The notes under the pieces were generated by a model. It was not told the DNA's origin, made no database searches, and saw nothing but the letters and a program-made list of their open reading frames with translations. From contig NZ_JAPCKJ010000001.1 in the NCBI RefSeq assembly GCF_034439435.1, positions 62,001 to 126,000 of the forward strand: a stretch of DNA of 64,000 nt. Direction: 5' to 3'. This DNA is from Sarcina sp034439435. GTDB lineage: Bacteria; Bacillota; Clostridia; Clostridiales; Clostridiaceae. Below, in pieces: positions 34,202 to 43,964 of this stretch; positions within the stretch are counted from its first letter, which is position 1, and every line of letters begins with the position of its first letter. A program made the translations under genes and the position numbers.

Positions 34202-37200
34202 TTATCTAGCAGTTCTTAATGTTATACTCTCTTTGCTTGAAAGCTCTCCATTAGAATATTTAGCAGCAATCTTGAAATTGTAGATTGTATGTCTACTTAA
34301 CCCGCTAAAATTATATGATATTTCTTCAGATCCTATTTCAGCAACCTTTTTACCATCTCTATAAAGAACATATCCTTCTAATCCTTTAGTTGATTCAGGA
34401 ACATCCCAAGTAGCAACTACGTTTTTCTTGTTAATTTCAGAAGAATCAAAGTTTCTAACTGGTTTAACTACTATCTCTTCTCCTCCAACAGTTTCAAGAG
34501 CTTCCATAGCCGCTTTTAGATTTATTGTAATCTCATCAACTTGTTCCTTAGTAGTCTCTATATCATTGTTTAATGCCTTTGCATTATTTAATACTTCTTC
34601 AAAGGCAGTCCAACTTTCAACTGTGTAATCACTAGATACTAATTTAGAAGCTTCAACTAATAATTCATTTAACTCTCTAGCTTCAACTAATCCAGCCTGT
34701 GCTTCTTCAAGTTTATTTCTTAATACACTTAATTGTGAGAAGTTTATTACATCTAAAGCACTAACTTTATTAGCTACATTATTATATCTTTCTGAAGAAG
34801 CTTTTGTATAATCTGCTTCATTGATATCCTCTACTAAAGCCTTTAATTCATTGATTTCCTCAGTAGTAGCAGCTCTATCCTTCTTAGTAACACTTATTTC
34901 TTTTATAGCTGCAAAGTTTTGTCCATTAAATGTAGACATGGCTGTTAATCTAATTCCATTAGCTTTTATTGCCTCATCTAATTCTATTTTTTCTCTAACT
35001 CCATCAGTGAACTCGCCTTCTTTAACAACAGTCCATTCTCCACCTATATTAGCTTCTAATTTATAGCCTTTGATTGAACCATTTGTTCCTTTTCCACGAG
35101 ATAATACATTTACAGTATCAAACTCTATTTCTTCTCCAAAGTCAACAGAAAGCCAGTGTTTTCCACTATGATTATCAGCTCCACGATAATTTGTATGCCA
35201 TAAAGTAGCCTCATTTCCATCAATAGCATATGATGCAGGACCATCATTACCACTTGGTGGATTCATTTCTGAACAAGCACTTGCTTCCCAATTCTCTTTG
35301 TTATATTCTATAACATCTGATCCTTCATATGAGTTCGCTATTTCTCTTGCTTCATCATAATAAACAGAGCTATTTCTTAATTGAATATCTCCTATAATTC
35401 CATTAAAGTTATTATCACTAACCTTAATAGTTCCACCGCTTATTTCTTGATTTATAATTGATTTGTCATATACAGAATTTATTAATTCTCCATCAATATA
35501 AATCTTAAGCATTCCATTAACTTCTCTAACAGCTGAAATATGGTGTAATTCTCCATCATTAACTTTACCAACAAAAGTTGATTCTGTTGAAGTTGGAACA
35601 TATTGGTCTGTTCCAAAAGTTCCATGTGCTTTTTCAACCACAGTAGTTACCTCTGACTTAGAGTTAACATTTAAATCTTTAACTTTAAAGTTTACATATC
35701 CATCTTCATCAATTGATAACTTAATGTCATCCCCTTGACTTAATAAATTTACATTAGTTGATGTAGTATCAACTGCCATAGTCACTGCAAAGTCAGTTGT
35801 TCCTTCAAAGCTATTAATTGTATCAACTTCATATTCCTTATTCATGTCTAAGAAATAAGTATCTGAGTTTCCATTGTATTTTTTATTTATATTTTCTCCG
35901 CCAATTAATTCATCACCATTTACTATTGATGCAACATTTCCATTTTGGTAAACAGGAATTGTTAAGCTTGTTGTTAATGAATTACCTAAAGCATCTCTCT
36001 CTCCATTAACATTTAAAGTTACTTCTTTATCTAAAGCTTCATTAGTAGTTATAACAATAGTTCTATAATCATCTAATAACTTAGATTCGGCCACTTCTGC
36101 TCCTTCAACAGAGTAAACTCCCTCACTATTTTCAACACGATCATTGTATTTTATAGTGATTTCACTTTCTCCTGTTACCTTTGCAGAAACTATTTCTGCC
36201 TCTTCATTATCTACTTTACCATATTGAAGTATTCTAGTTTCATATGGTTTTAAAGTTACTGTTATGCTATCTCCATAAGATACTGTACCAGCATCTCCAA
36301 CAACATATGGTAATACTTGATTTCCTTTTAAGTTTGAAACTGATTTTGGAACTCCAACTATATCAGTTAATTCTAAAGTATATTCTTTAGTCTCTCCAGT
36401 TGGGTTTCTAAATGAAACTATTCCTTCATTTCCATTCCATGCAGAATATCCATAAACCCCTTCAGTTGCTCTATTACCAAACAATTTTGCTTTTTCTAAA
36501 ATATGAGCATTACTCTCAGCAAAATCTAAAGCATCAGCATTTACTTGCCATTTCTCATCATCCATTATTGAAGGTGAATAATATAATTCCCAGAATGCTG
36601 TTCCACGAACTGCATTTGCAAATAAGAAGTCTCTAAAATCCTCTGTAGTTGCTGAACTACTATCTGATACTCCATATATTGGATCATGGTTATATATATT
36701 TTTTGCTGGGAATTGAACTTGGTTTGACTTATAAAGATTGTAATAAACATTATCTCTATAAGTTATTTTTTGTTGATGTCTTGAACCAGTTCCAGCATGA
36801 CCAGTATCACCTGAATCTTGTACCCATACAGTATTTACCCATTGAAGTAACCATGGACTTAAGTTAACATAGCAAGTTGCATTTATAAATAATCCTTTTC
36901 CTTCTTCGGCTCTACTTGCACGCATTGTATCCCAAGCATCAGTCCATTTTTCCCATAAATCTGTTGTATAATACATATTGTTATGTCCGCCAGTCATATG
37001 GTCGTGATTTGAATTTGTACAAGGTCTAAGTGCAAATCCATCTAATTTCCAATAGTCTATATCAAATCTTTTTTGATAATCTAAGAATAGACTTGTTAAA
37101 TTCTTTACATACTTATCTGAACCTACACAAACATTAGTCCAGTAATCATTTTGGGCATATCCAGTTCCCATTTTTTCTAGATATCTTGCAAAACCACTAA

Positions 37201-38953
37201 AGTAGTTATATCCACCTTGAGGTCCAAGCCATAATCCAAACTTAGATTGGAATTTATTTGTTAACTCTGTAGATGTATATAACTCATTTGGGAATTTATC
37301 ATTGAACTCCCAGAAATCAGTTCTGTTCATACTATTTCCAGCTTCTGCTGTTGATATATTAGGATTAAACTCTGGATCTCTATAGTTATGCCATCCATCA
37401 TCAACAACATAAGAATCAACTGGCTCTACTCCATTTTCAGTTAATCCTTTTTCAGAACCATAGAAAGACTTCGAAATACTCTCATCTGTAATTGTAAGCA
37501 TGTTATCATACCATGAGTTATATTGTTTTCTGAACTCAGTTGGTGTAGCTATTTCTGAAATATACTCAAAGAAGTCTGTTTGTACAACATCTGTATCTAC
37601 TCCCTCTGCTGCCCCAACAACATTTTGCCATGATACAAATTTCCCATCTGTAGTTAACTGGTTATCTCTTTCTAATTGTTCAAAAGTCTTACCACTATAA
37701 TATCTTATTTGCATTTCATCATTTACTACATCTGTATCTGCTGCTGGGAATTCTGAACCAAAGAACATACCATTTGCATAAATAGGTTGTCCAAGCATTA
37801 ACTCATTCTTACCAATCCACATTGAAGATACATCTTTTAAATCTGGATGTGACCAAACTGTGTCTTTTATACTATCATCTAGTACAAAGTTATCTAAATC
37901 AATATAATCAATTTGTGCTTCTTCATTATCAGTTATAATCTCAAGGAATGATCTCATATAATGATCATCACCTTCAAGAACTGTTACCATATCAATGTTA
38001 TATTCTGTTCCAAAAATCTCATATGGCTCATATGAAATAGTAAGCTTTTTACCATTTTCAATGTCTTCTATCTTTGTAGTAGATACATCTATTGTTAAAT
38101 CACTAGACTTGATTTCTGTTTTTGAAGTTTCTGGAATAACATATTTATCAGAATATAAGTTTATTTCTGCTCCTGAAAATTCTTGAGTATTTCCTAAAGC
38201 ATCTGATAATTGATCGATTCTTATATATCTTGTTTCATAGGTTTTATCAAAATTTCCATAAACCACATCACCTACATTGTGTAGATTTCCTTCTTGATGT
38301 AGATTATAATCCTCTGCAGTAAATTCACCTTCACCTGCCTCTGTCCAATTTACCCCATCTTCACTTACATAAAGCTTGTATGCTCCCATTGTTCCATTCT
38401 TACCATAATTAGCATCAGTATATCCTGGACGTTTTAAGTATGAAAAAGAAGATATTGTTTGAACTTCACCTAAATCAATTTTCAATGATGTTGGGTATCC
38501 AGTTATTCTATAACTATCGATGTAAGTATTTTTGTCTCCATCAAATAGCTTAGTAATATCTGTTTGAGGATACTCAGTTCCATTTTGAACAGAAAGTGTT
38601 CCTTTCCAATTATCTCTTTGTAAAACCTCTGTAGGTAAAGTAGGCTCTGGATTTTCTAGTTCAGGTTTTATTGTGTTTATAACAAAGTCTTCTGAGCCAG
38701 CCTGTGGAATTATATTAGTATTGGCTCTACTATTTTCTATTTCCCTTGTTAATACCTTTCCATCAACAATTGAAAACTCTCTTGAAATGAATTCGTTTCC
38801 AATGAATAGTTTATCATTACTCTTACTAGCAACAACATCGCCATTATTTTCATTTCCTTCTGCTAGTACTGCCATTGGTGCAATATTAGTTAAAGCAACA
38901 CTAAGCCCTAAGGTTAAGGATAAAGTTTTTTTTGAAAATTTTTTACCCGGCAT
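34202..38953 (-). CDS. Secreted modular clan GH-D glycosidase (GH36-like alpha-galactosidase / alpha-GalNAcase)
   Basis: 1583 aa with a signal peptide (cleavage near Ala31). In order: an F5/8C (CBM32-like) module ~105-270; a beta-sandwich ~280-480; a barrel with YWKLDGF (nucleophile candidate Asp638) and VQDSGDTG (acid/base candidates Asp713/Asp716); a C-terminal beta domain; a laminin-G-like module ~1050-1208; a second F5/8C ~1215-1360; FIVAR-like helices ~1360-1480; and FN3 ~1490-1583. KxD in the barrel is the clan GH-D (GH27/31/36) signature, so an alpha-linked Gal or GalNAc is the likely substrate, as in blood-group or mucin glycans. It has no sortase motif. It diverges from the GH123-like gene and ends in an almost identical FN3. 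Ribosome binding site GGGGGAG. Confidence 0.8.
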   Translation of the reverse strand: MPGKKFSKKTLSLTLGLSVALTNIAPMAVLAEGNENNGDVVASKSNDKLFIGNEFISREFSIVDGKVLTREIENSRANTNIIPQAGSEDFVINTIKPELENPEPTLPTEVLQRDNWKGTLSVQNGTEYPQTDITKLFDGDKNTYIDSYRITGYPTSLKIDLGEVQTISSFSYLKRPGYTDANYGKNGTMGAYKLYVSEDGVNWTEAGEGEFTAEDYNLHQEGNLHNVGDVVYGNFDKTYETRYIRIDQLSDALGNTQEFSGAEINLYSDKYVIPETSKTEIKSSDLTIDVSTTKIEDIENGKKLTISYEPYEIFGTEYNIDMVTVLEGDDHYMRSFLEIITDNEEAQIDYIDLDNFVLDDSIKDTVWSHPDLKDVSSMWIGKNELMLGQPIYANGMFFGSEFPAADTDVVNDEMQIRYYSGKTFEQLERDNQLTTDGKFVSWQNVVGAAEGVDTDVVQTDFFEYISEIATPTEFRKQYNSWYDNMLTITDESISKSFYGSEKGLTENGVEPVDSYVVDDGWHNYRDPEFNPNISTAEAGNSMNRTDFWEFNDKFPNELYTSTELTNKFQSKFGLWLGPQGGYNYFSGFARYLEKMGTGYAQNDYWTNVCVGSDKYVKNLTSLFLDYQKRFDIDYWKLDGFALRPCTNSNHDHMTGGHNNMYYTTDLWEKWTDAWDTMRASRAEEGKGLFINATCYVNLSPWLLQWVNTVWVQDSGDTGHAGTGSRHQQKITYRDNVYYNLYKSNQVQFPAKNIYNHDPIYGVSDSSSATTEDFRDFLFANAVRGTAFWELYYSPSIMDDEKWQVNADALDFAESNAHILEKAKLFGNRATEGVYGYSAWNGNEGIVSFRNPTGETKEYTLELTDIVGVPKSVSNLKGNQVLPYVVGDAGTVSYGDSITVTLKPYETRILQYGKVDNEEAEIVSAKVTGESEITIKYNDRVENSEGVYSVEGAEVAESKLLDDYRTIVITTNEALDKEVTLNVNGERDALGNSLTTSLTIPVYQNGNVASIVNGDELIGGENINKKYNGNSDTYFLDMNKEYEVDTINSFEGTTDFAVTMAVDTTSTNVNLLSQGDDIKLSIDEDGYVNFKVKDLNVNSKSEVTTVVEKAHGTFGTDQYVPTSTESTFVGKVNDGELHHISAVREVNGMLKIYIDGELINSVYDKSIINQEISGGTIKVSDNNFNGIIGDIQLRNSSVYYDEAREIANSYEGSDVIEYNKENWEASACSEMNPPSGNDGPASYAIDGNEATLWHTNYRGADNHSGKHWLSVDFGEEIEFDTVNVLSRGKGTNGSIKGYKLEANIGGEWTVVKEGEFTDGVREKIELDEAIKANGIRLTAMSTFNGQNFAAIKEISVTKKDRAATTEEINELKALVEDINEADYTKASSERYNNVANKVSALDVINFSQLSVLRNKLEEAQAGLVEARELNELLVEASKLVSSDYTVESWTAFEEVLNNAKALNNDIETTKEQVDEITINLKAAMEALETVGGEEIVVKPVRNFDSSEINKKNVVATWDVPESTKGLEGYVLYRDGKKVAEIGSEEISYNFSGLSRHTIYNFKIAAKYSNGELSSKESITLRTAR

Positions 38954-39468
38954 TTCTTTTTTCTCCCCCTTTTAATTTTAGAAAAATATTTTTAATATAC
39001 TTTCCTATTAATAAGTAGCCTAAGATTTATTTCCTCAAATATATCTTACTTTCTAAAATACTTTATTGAATTTTACACCCCCTTTTAAAATTCACCGCCC
39101 TATTTCCATTTATTGGTAATAATACTGTAATTATATCATTACCACTTTTTCAATTCAACTATTATAAAATTTTTAATAAGTAATTTTAAATATTAATTAC
39201 TATACCATTCTTAATTAATCTAAATACAAAATTCATGATTATATTTTATAAAAAATAATTATATGTAATATTTTACAAATTATATAATAACTGTTTTATT
39301 ATCTATAATATTATCTTATAATATTTTGTAAATAGATTTTAAAAGAAAGGAGGATAAATCAAAATCAGTTAAAAGACTATTTTTAAGCTTACTAAGTTCT
39401 AAGAAAACTTTATTTTTTACAACTCTTAGAATTTATATTTCTAAAAATACTTAAGTAAGGGGTTTATT
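38954..39468. other. Intergenic region between divergent glycosidase genes
   Basis: This 515-bp AT-rich stretch holds the two divergent promoters. A good ribosome binding site (GAAAGGAGGA, ~39346-39355) is followed by no ATG, GTG or TTG at usual spacing, so a leader peptide is not supported. Inverted copies of AATATTTTACAAAT lie near 39265 and 39330. No other gene is seen. Confidence 0.5.
39114..39144 (-). promoter_or_regulatory. Extended -10 promoter inside an inverted repeat (GH-D gene)
   Basis: On the minus strand TGATATAAT (TATAAT at 39130-39135) is an extended -10 element for the gene starting at 38953. It is flanked by TGGTAAT (39114-39120) and ATTACCA (39138-39144), an exact inverted repeat. 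A regulator bound to both halves would block RNA polymerase. Confidence 0.5.
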
Positions 39469-42400
39469 ATGATGAAATTTAAAAACAAATTCACTAGGCT
39501 GTTAAGTAATTCATTGACACTTATTATGTGTTGTTCTCTACTTCCAATTGGAACTTTACAAACTCAAGCTAAAGAAAAAAATACTTCTTTAGATACTGAA
39601 GAAGTAACAACTATTATTGATGACTCTGAAAAAGGTACTGGCTTAAATCAATTTAACTTTTCAGAAGGTTGGGTAGCTGATAGAGCTTCTATTGATTATA
39701 ACGGAACTGAACATTGGACAAATAAAAATAGATGGGTAAATGGAGAAGCTCCTTCTTTTGAATTAAGGTTTAAAGGAACTAAAATAGAGCTTTATGGTAA
39801 AAAAGATAATGATTTAGGTATTTATGCCATAAGTATTGATGGTAATGAACCTATAGAAGTAGATGCCTATAATCTTAATGCTCAAAATCAAGAAAAATTA
39901 TTTGAAGCTTCTAATTTAACTAATGAAGAACATACTCTAAAATTTCAAATTTTAGATAAAAGAAATCCTATGGCAAGCAATTCAAAACCTTTAGGTGCTC
40001 AAATAGATTTCGCTAAGGTCTACTCTACTGAAATTGTAGATCCTAATAAAGAATATGTAACACCAGTAAACGATCACACCATTGGTGATGATTTATTCCA
40101 ATTTACTTATTCAAGTGGTTGGAGCGAAAGTACTGGCATAGGTTCTTTCTATAATGGTGATGAATTCTGGACTTTAGCTACTGCTGATTTTCAGCCTAGT
40201 TATACCCTAAAGTTTTATGGGAACAAAGTAGAATTATACGGTGTTAAAGAACCTTCTTCTGCTATATGTGAAGTTACTATAGATGGTGGTGAACCTGAGG
40301 AAATGGATCCATACAACCCAACTAGATTAGTTGGTCAAAAGTTATATGAAAAAGAGGGATTATCAGATGGTGAACACACTCTTACTGTAAAAGTTACTCA
40401 TAGAAAAAATCCTTCTTCAAGTAGCTATAATGGAGAAATAGATTATGCAAAGGTTTATCATAAACAAATTCCTGCTACTGGAATAACTTTTAATACAGAG
40501 GGTATTCAAATTGAAAATGGTATGAGTGATTCAGTAAACGCAACAGTCATTCCTTCATACTCAACTCAGAAGACAATAAACTATTCGATAGAAGATGAAA
40601 ATATAGCTTCTATTGATGAGAATGGTGAAATAACTACTAAAAATGAAGGAGAAACTAATATAATTGCTACTGTTAAAGGAACTAATATTTCTAAAACTAT
40701 ACCATTAAAAGTTACTAAGGCAGGAGCTCTTCTTGGCGTCGCTGTTGGTTCCACAGATTTTCATTACCTTCAAAAAAATTATAATGATATAAAAAATTTA
40801 AATTCAAATACATGGAATGATGTAGCTTGGATAGGAGATGAGCTTAATTCTAAAATTGTTACTTGGACAAAGTCATCCCCTGTTAATAATGTTGCAGTAA
40901 CTTCAAGTGATTTTATAAATGAAAATGGAAATACAATTTCTTCAGATAATGTTGAAATATCTTGGCTTAAGGAAACTTTAGCAAATATAGGTCGTGGTAA
41001 CCCATCTGCTCCTGTTGAGCTATTTCCAGATATAATCCATAAATCTGGTTCATTAAATATAGAAGCAAATAAAGTTACTTCTGCATGGGTTAATATTTCA
41101 ATTCCTAGAGATACAAAACCTGGAGTTTATACCGGTTCTTTAACTGTAAATGCAGATGAATTAGAGAAACCATATGTTTTTGATTATTCCTTTGAAGTTT
41201 TAGATTTAGTACAACCTCTTCCAAAGGAAACAAATACTCAAATTGAATTATGGCAGCATCCTTACACTACAGCGAGATATTACGGTATAACTGAAGAGGA
41301 TTTATTTACAGAAAAGCATTTTAAATATTTAAGAGAAAACCTTGAAGAGTATAGAGACATGGGTGGTCGTGGTGTTATAGCTAATATAGTTGAAGAGGCT
41401 TGGAACCACCAATCCTATGATAGTGATCCTTCAATGATTAAGTGGAAAAAGAAAGCTGATGGTACTTTTGAATTTGATTACTCTCACTTTGATAAGTGGA
41501 TTCAATTTAACGTAGATTTAGGAATTCTAGATCCTGAAAATGGTTTTGGACAAATAAAATGTTATAGTATAGTTCCTTGGAACAATAGAATACAATACTT
41601 TAACGAAGCTACGAATAAAAATGAATCAATAAGTCCTAAACCTGGTAGTGAACTTTGGATAAATACCTGGACTCAATTTTTAACTTCATTTATGTCTCAC
41701 CTTGAAGAAAAAGGTTGGTTTGATATAACATACATTTCAATGGATGAAAGAAGTATGGATGACTTAAGAGCCTCTGTTGATTTAATTGAAAGTATTACAA
41801 ATAATAATGGCGATCACTTTAAAATATCCTCTGCTATGAATTATCAAAGTGGAAATGATTATTCTTTCTTAGATAGAATAGATGATATATCAATTGGCTT
41901 ATCTCATATAAATCATAATTCTGATGATATGAAAAACATGGCTGCACATAGAGAAGACCTTGGATTATTGACTACAATATATACTTGTACTGGAGATTAT
42001 CCAAATAGTTTCACCATAAGTGATACGGCAGAAAGCGCTTGGACTATGTGGTATTCATTAGCTCAAAATACTGATGGATTTATGCGTTGGTCATGGGATG
42101 GATGGGTTGAAAATCCATTAGAAAATGTATCATATAAATATTGGGAGCCTGGTGACCCTTGGTTTATATACCCAGCTGAAAAAGATAGCACTACTAATAC
42201 CTTCTACTCTACTCCTAGATTTGAAAGATTAAAGGAAGGTATAAGGGATATAAATAAAGCTAAATATCTAATGGAAAATGCTCCAGAATTAAAGGATGAT
42301 ATAGATGCTTTAGTTAAATCACTTAAAAGACCTAAGCAAGGTGGAAATGGATATGGCTCTGCAGTAGCTGCTTCTCAAGCTGATAAAGATTTAACTATTT

Positions 42401-42744
42401 TAGAAGTGAACAGAATGAAAGAAGGAATAAATGATTTTGCAAGAGAATTTATCTCATCACAAGATGAAAATATAATAGTTAATCCTGTTAGAAACTTTGA
42501 AGCACTAGAAATTAATAAGAATAATGTTTCTGTCACTTGGGAAGCTCCTGAAACTACTAAGGGTTTAGAGGGCTATATTCTTTATAAGGACGGTAAAAAA
42601 GTGGTAGAATTAAAACCTGAAGAAACTACTTATAAATTTACCAATTTAAATAGACACACTATTTATAACTTTAAAATAGCAGCTAAATATAGCAATGGTG
42701 AAATATCCAATAAAGAATCTATTACCTTAAGAACTACAAGATAA
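39469..42744 (+). CDS. Secreted GH123-like glycosidase (beta-N-acetylgalactosaminidase type)
   Basis: 1091 aa with a signal peptide ending in QTQA. Two homologous ~140-aa carbohydrate-binding-type modules (~50-190 and ~195-335, sharing W..G..FEL.F.G.K.ELYG and IDG..P..VD.YN) are followed by a Big_2 Ig-like domain (~335-415), a beta-sandwich domain, the catalytic barrel, and FN3 (~1003-1091). The barrel has YISMDERS, where Asp759-Glu760 fit the GH123 catalytic pair for substrate-assisted catalysis, and FMRWSWDGW near its end, as in DUF4091/GH123 proteins. Beta-linked GalNAc from glycolipids or mucin-type glycans is the likely substrate. It lies head-to-head with the GH-D enzyme. Confidence 0.78.
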   Translation: MMKFKNKFTRLLSNSLTLIMCCSLLPIGTLQTQAKEKNTSLDTEEVTTIIDDSEKGTGLNQFNFSEGWVADRASIDYNGTEHWTNKNRWVNGEAPSFELRFKGTKIELYGKKDNDLGIYAISIDGNEPIEVDAYNLNAQNQEKLFEASNLTNEEHTLKFQILDKRNPMASNSKPLGAQIDFAKVYSTEIVDPNKEYVTPVNDHTIGDDLFQFTYSSGWSESTGIGSFYNGDEFWTLATADFQPSYTLKFYGNKVELYGVKEPSSAICEVTIDGGEPEEMDPYNPTRLVGQKLYEKEGLSDGEHTLTVKVTHRKNPSSSSYNGEIDYAKVYHKQIPATGITFNTEGIQIENGMSDSVNATVIPSYSTQKTINYSIEDENIASIDENGEITTKNEGETNIIATVKGTNISKTIPLKVTKAGALLGVAVGSTDFHYLQKNYNDIKNLNSNTWNDVAWIGDELNSKIVTWTKSSPVNNVAVTSSDFINENGNTISSDNVEISWLKETLANIGRGNPSAPVELFPDIIHKSGSLNIEANKVTSAWVNISIPRDTKPGVYTGSLTVNADELEKPYVFDYSFEVLDLVQPLPKETNTQIELWQHPYTTARYYGITEEDLFTEKHFKYLRENLEEYRDMGGRGVIANIVEEAWNHQSYDSDPSMIKWKKKADGTFEFDYSHFDKWIQFNVDLGILDPENGFGQIKCYSIVPWNNRIQYFNEATNKNESISPKPGSELWINTWTQFLTSFMSHLEEKGWFDITYISMDERSMDDLRASVDLIESITNNNGDHFKISSAMNYQSGNDYSFLDRIDDISIGLSHINHNSDDMKNMAAHREDLGLLTTIYTCTGDYPNSFTISDTAESAWTMWYSLAQNTDGFMRWSWDGWVENPLENVSYKYWEPGDPWFIYPAEKDSTTNTFYSTPRFERLKEGIRDINKAKYLMENAPELKDDIDALVKSLKRPKQGGNGYGSAVAASQADKDLTILEVNRMKEGINDFAREFISSQDENIIVNPVRNFEALEINKNNVSVTWEAPETTKGLEGYILYKDGKKVVELKPEETTYKFTNLNRHTIYNFKIAAKYSNGEISNKESITLRTTR

Positions 42745-42753
42745 AAACTTAAT

Positions 42754-43070
42754 AAAAAAGGGGCTGTATCAAAATAACTCATCAATAAAACTTATAAATA
42801 ATATGAAGAGAATATCTGAATGAACTTTAGAATTTAAGCTATTACGTAGAATAATTTGCGTTAAGAAGCGAAGCTGTTTTACCAGCGGGAGTTCTGAGCT
42901 TTAGCAAATTATTCGGAGTAATTGCTATAAATAATGACTCCAATGTAACTAAAGTTCCATTGGATAAGTTCAAGAATCCAAATTAAAATTTGGACTTTCA
43001 CTTAAAATTCAGTAATTCTCGGAATATATTTATAAGTTTTATATACGAGTTTTGATACATCCCCTTTTGT
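42754..43070. repeat. Inverted-repeat intergenic element, copy B
   Basis: About 317 bp starting 10 bp after the GH123-like stop. Inverted ends: AAAAAAGGGGCTGTATCAAAA and the complement of CAAAAGGGGATGTATCAAAA, each followed inside by AAAACTTATAAATA. The central stem GAATAATTTGC (42849-42859) pairs with GCAAATTATTC (42904-42914). Compared with copy A, three base pairs in this stem differ on both sides, so pairing is kept. No coding capacity. Confidence 0.75.
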
Positions 43071-43182
43071 ATTGTTTATAATATAATTTAGAACTTTATA
43101 AAATATATTTGGTATTATACAAATAATATACTATAAACATTTTTTGATTTATATAATTCTCCAATAAACCAATGAATCCTAA

Positions 43183-43953
43183 CTATATTTCTTCTACTTT
43201 ATTTTGTAAAAAATCATGTAATTTCTTTTCTCTTGCAACTAGTTTTTCTACAAATTCTGTTTTTGGGTTATTTAATATTTCTCTTGGTTTTCCATATTGT
43301 TCTATTTTCCCATCATTCATAACAAGAATCTTTGTTCCAAGTTTAATTGCCTCTGAAATATCATGAGTTACAAAAATAATAGTTATACCAGTTTGCTTAT
43401 GGATTCTAATTATTTCCTCTTGTAATTGCCCCCTAGTAATTTCATCTACAGCTCCAAAAGGTTCATCCATTAAAAGTAAGTCTGGTGATGTTGATAAGGC
43501 CCTTGCAATTCCCACCCTTTGTTGTTGTCCTCCAGAAAGCTCATCTGGATACCTACCTAAAAGTTCTTCATCTAACCCTACAATATCCATCCACTTCTTC
43601 ACTGCATTCCTTGTTTTCTCTTTATTTTTTTTATTTAATAAATTAGGAACATAGGCAATATTTTTTTCTATGGTCATATGAGGGAAAAGAACGCTCCCCT
43701 GTATGGAATAACCTATATTTCTACGAAGTGATATAATATCTTCCTCTTCAATATTTTTATTCCTAACTAGTATGGTTCCTTCCTCTGGTTTTATAAGACC
43801 ATTTATCATCTTTAAAATCGTTGTTTTACCGCATCCTGAACTTCCTATTACAGTTAGGAACTCTCCTTGTTCAATATCAAGATTAAAATTCTCTATAACG
43901 GTGTTTTCCCCATAAGTTTTCTTTATATTTTGGAATTTAATAATTGCACTCAT
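43183..43953 (-). CDS. opuCA: Osmoprotectant-type ABC transporter ATPase
   Basis: A 256-aa ABC ATPase with Walker A GSSGCGKTT, signature LSGGQQQRVG, Walker B LLLMDEPFGAVDE and the switch His (FVTHD). FGAVDEITR and the VLFPHMTIEKNIAYVP segment are typical of the OpuCA/ProV subfamily. It is shorter than OpuCA proteins that carry CBS domains, and none are present. It lies 11 bp downstream of the fused permease/binding protein gene. Confidence 0.88.
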   Translation of the reverse strand: MSAIIKFQNIKKTYGENTVIENFNLDIEQGEFLTVIGSSGCGKTTILKMINGLIKPEEGTILVRNKNIEEEDIISLRRNIGYSIQGSVLFPHMTIEKNIAYVPNLLNKKNKEKTRNAVKKWMDIVGLDEELLGRYPDELSGGQQQRVGIARALSTSPDLLLMDEPFGAVDEITRGQLQEEIIRIHKQTGITIIFVTHDISEAIKLGTKILVMNDGKIEQYGKPREILNNPKTEFVEKLVAREKKLHDFLQNKVEEI

Positions 43954-43964
43954 TTATTCTCCCC

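Noticed and set aside
34202..38975. Several 60-100 codon frames on the plus strand within the GH-D gene
   Set aside because: They are shadow frames opposite a clear coding sequence, with Ser/Leu/Phe-rich composition and no homology signs.
39340..39400. Leader peptide after the GAAAGGAGGA sequence
   Set aside because: No ATG, GTG or TTG lies at a proper distance and no conserved small frame follows.
27588..43070. Insertion sequences
   Set aside because: No transposase reading frame, intact or decayed, is present in either element.
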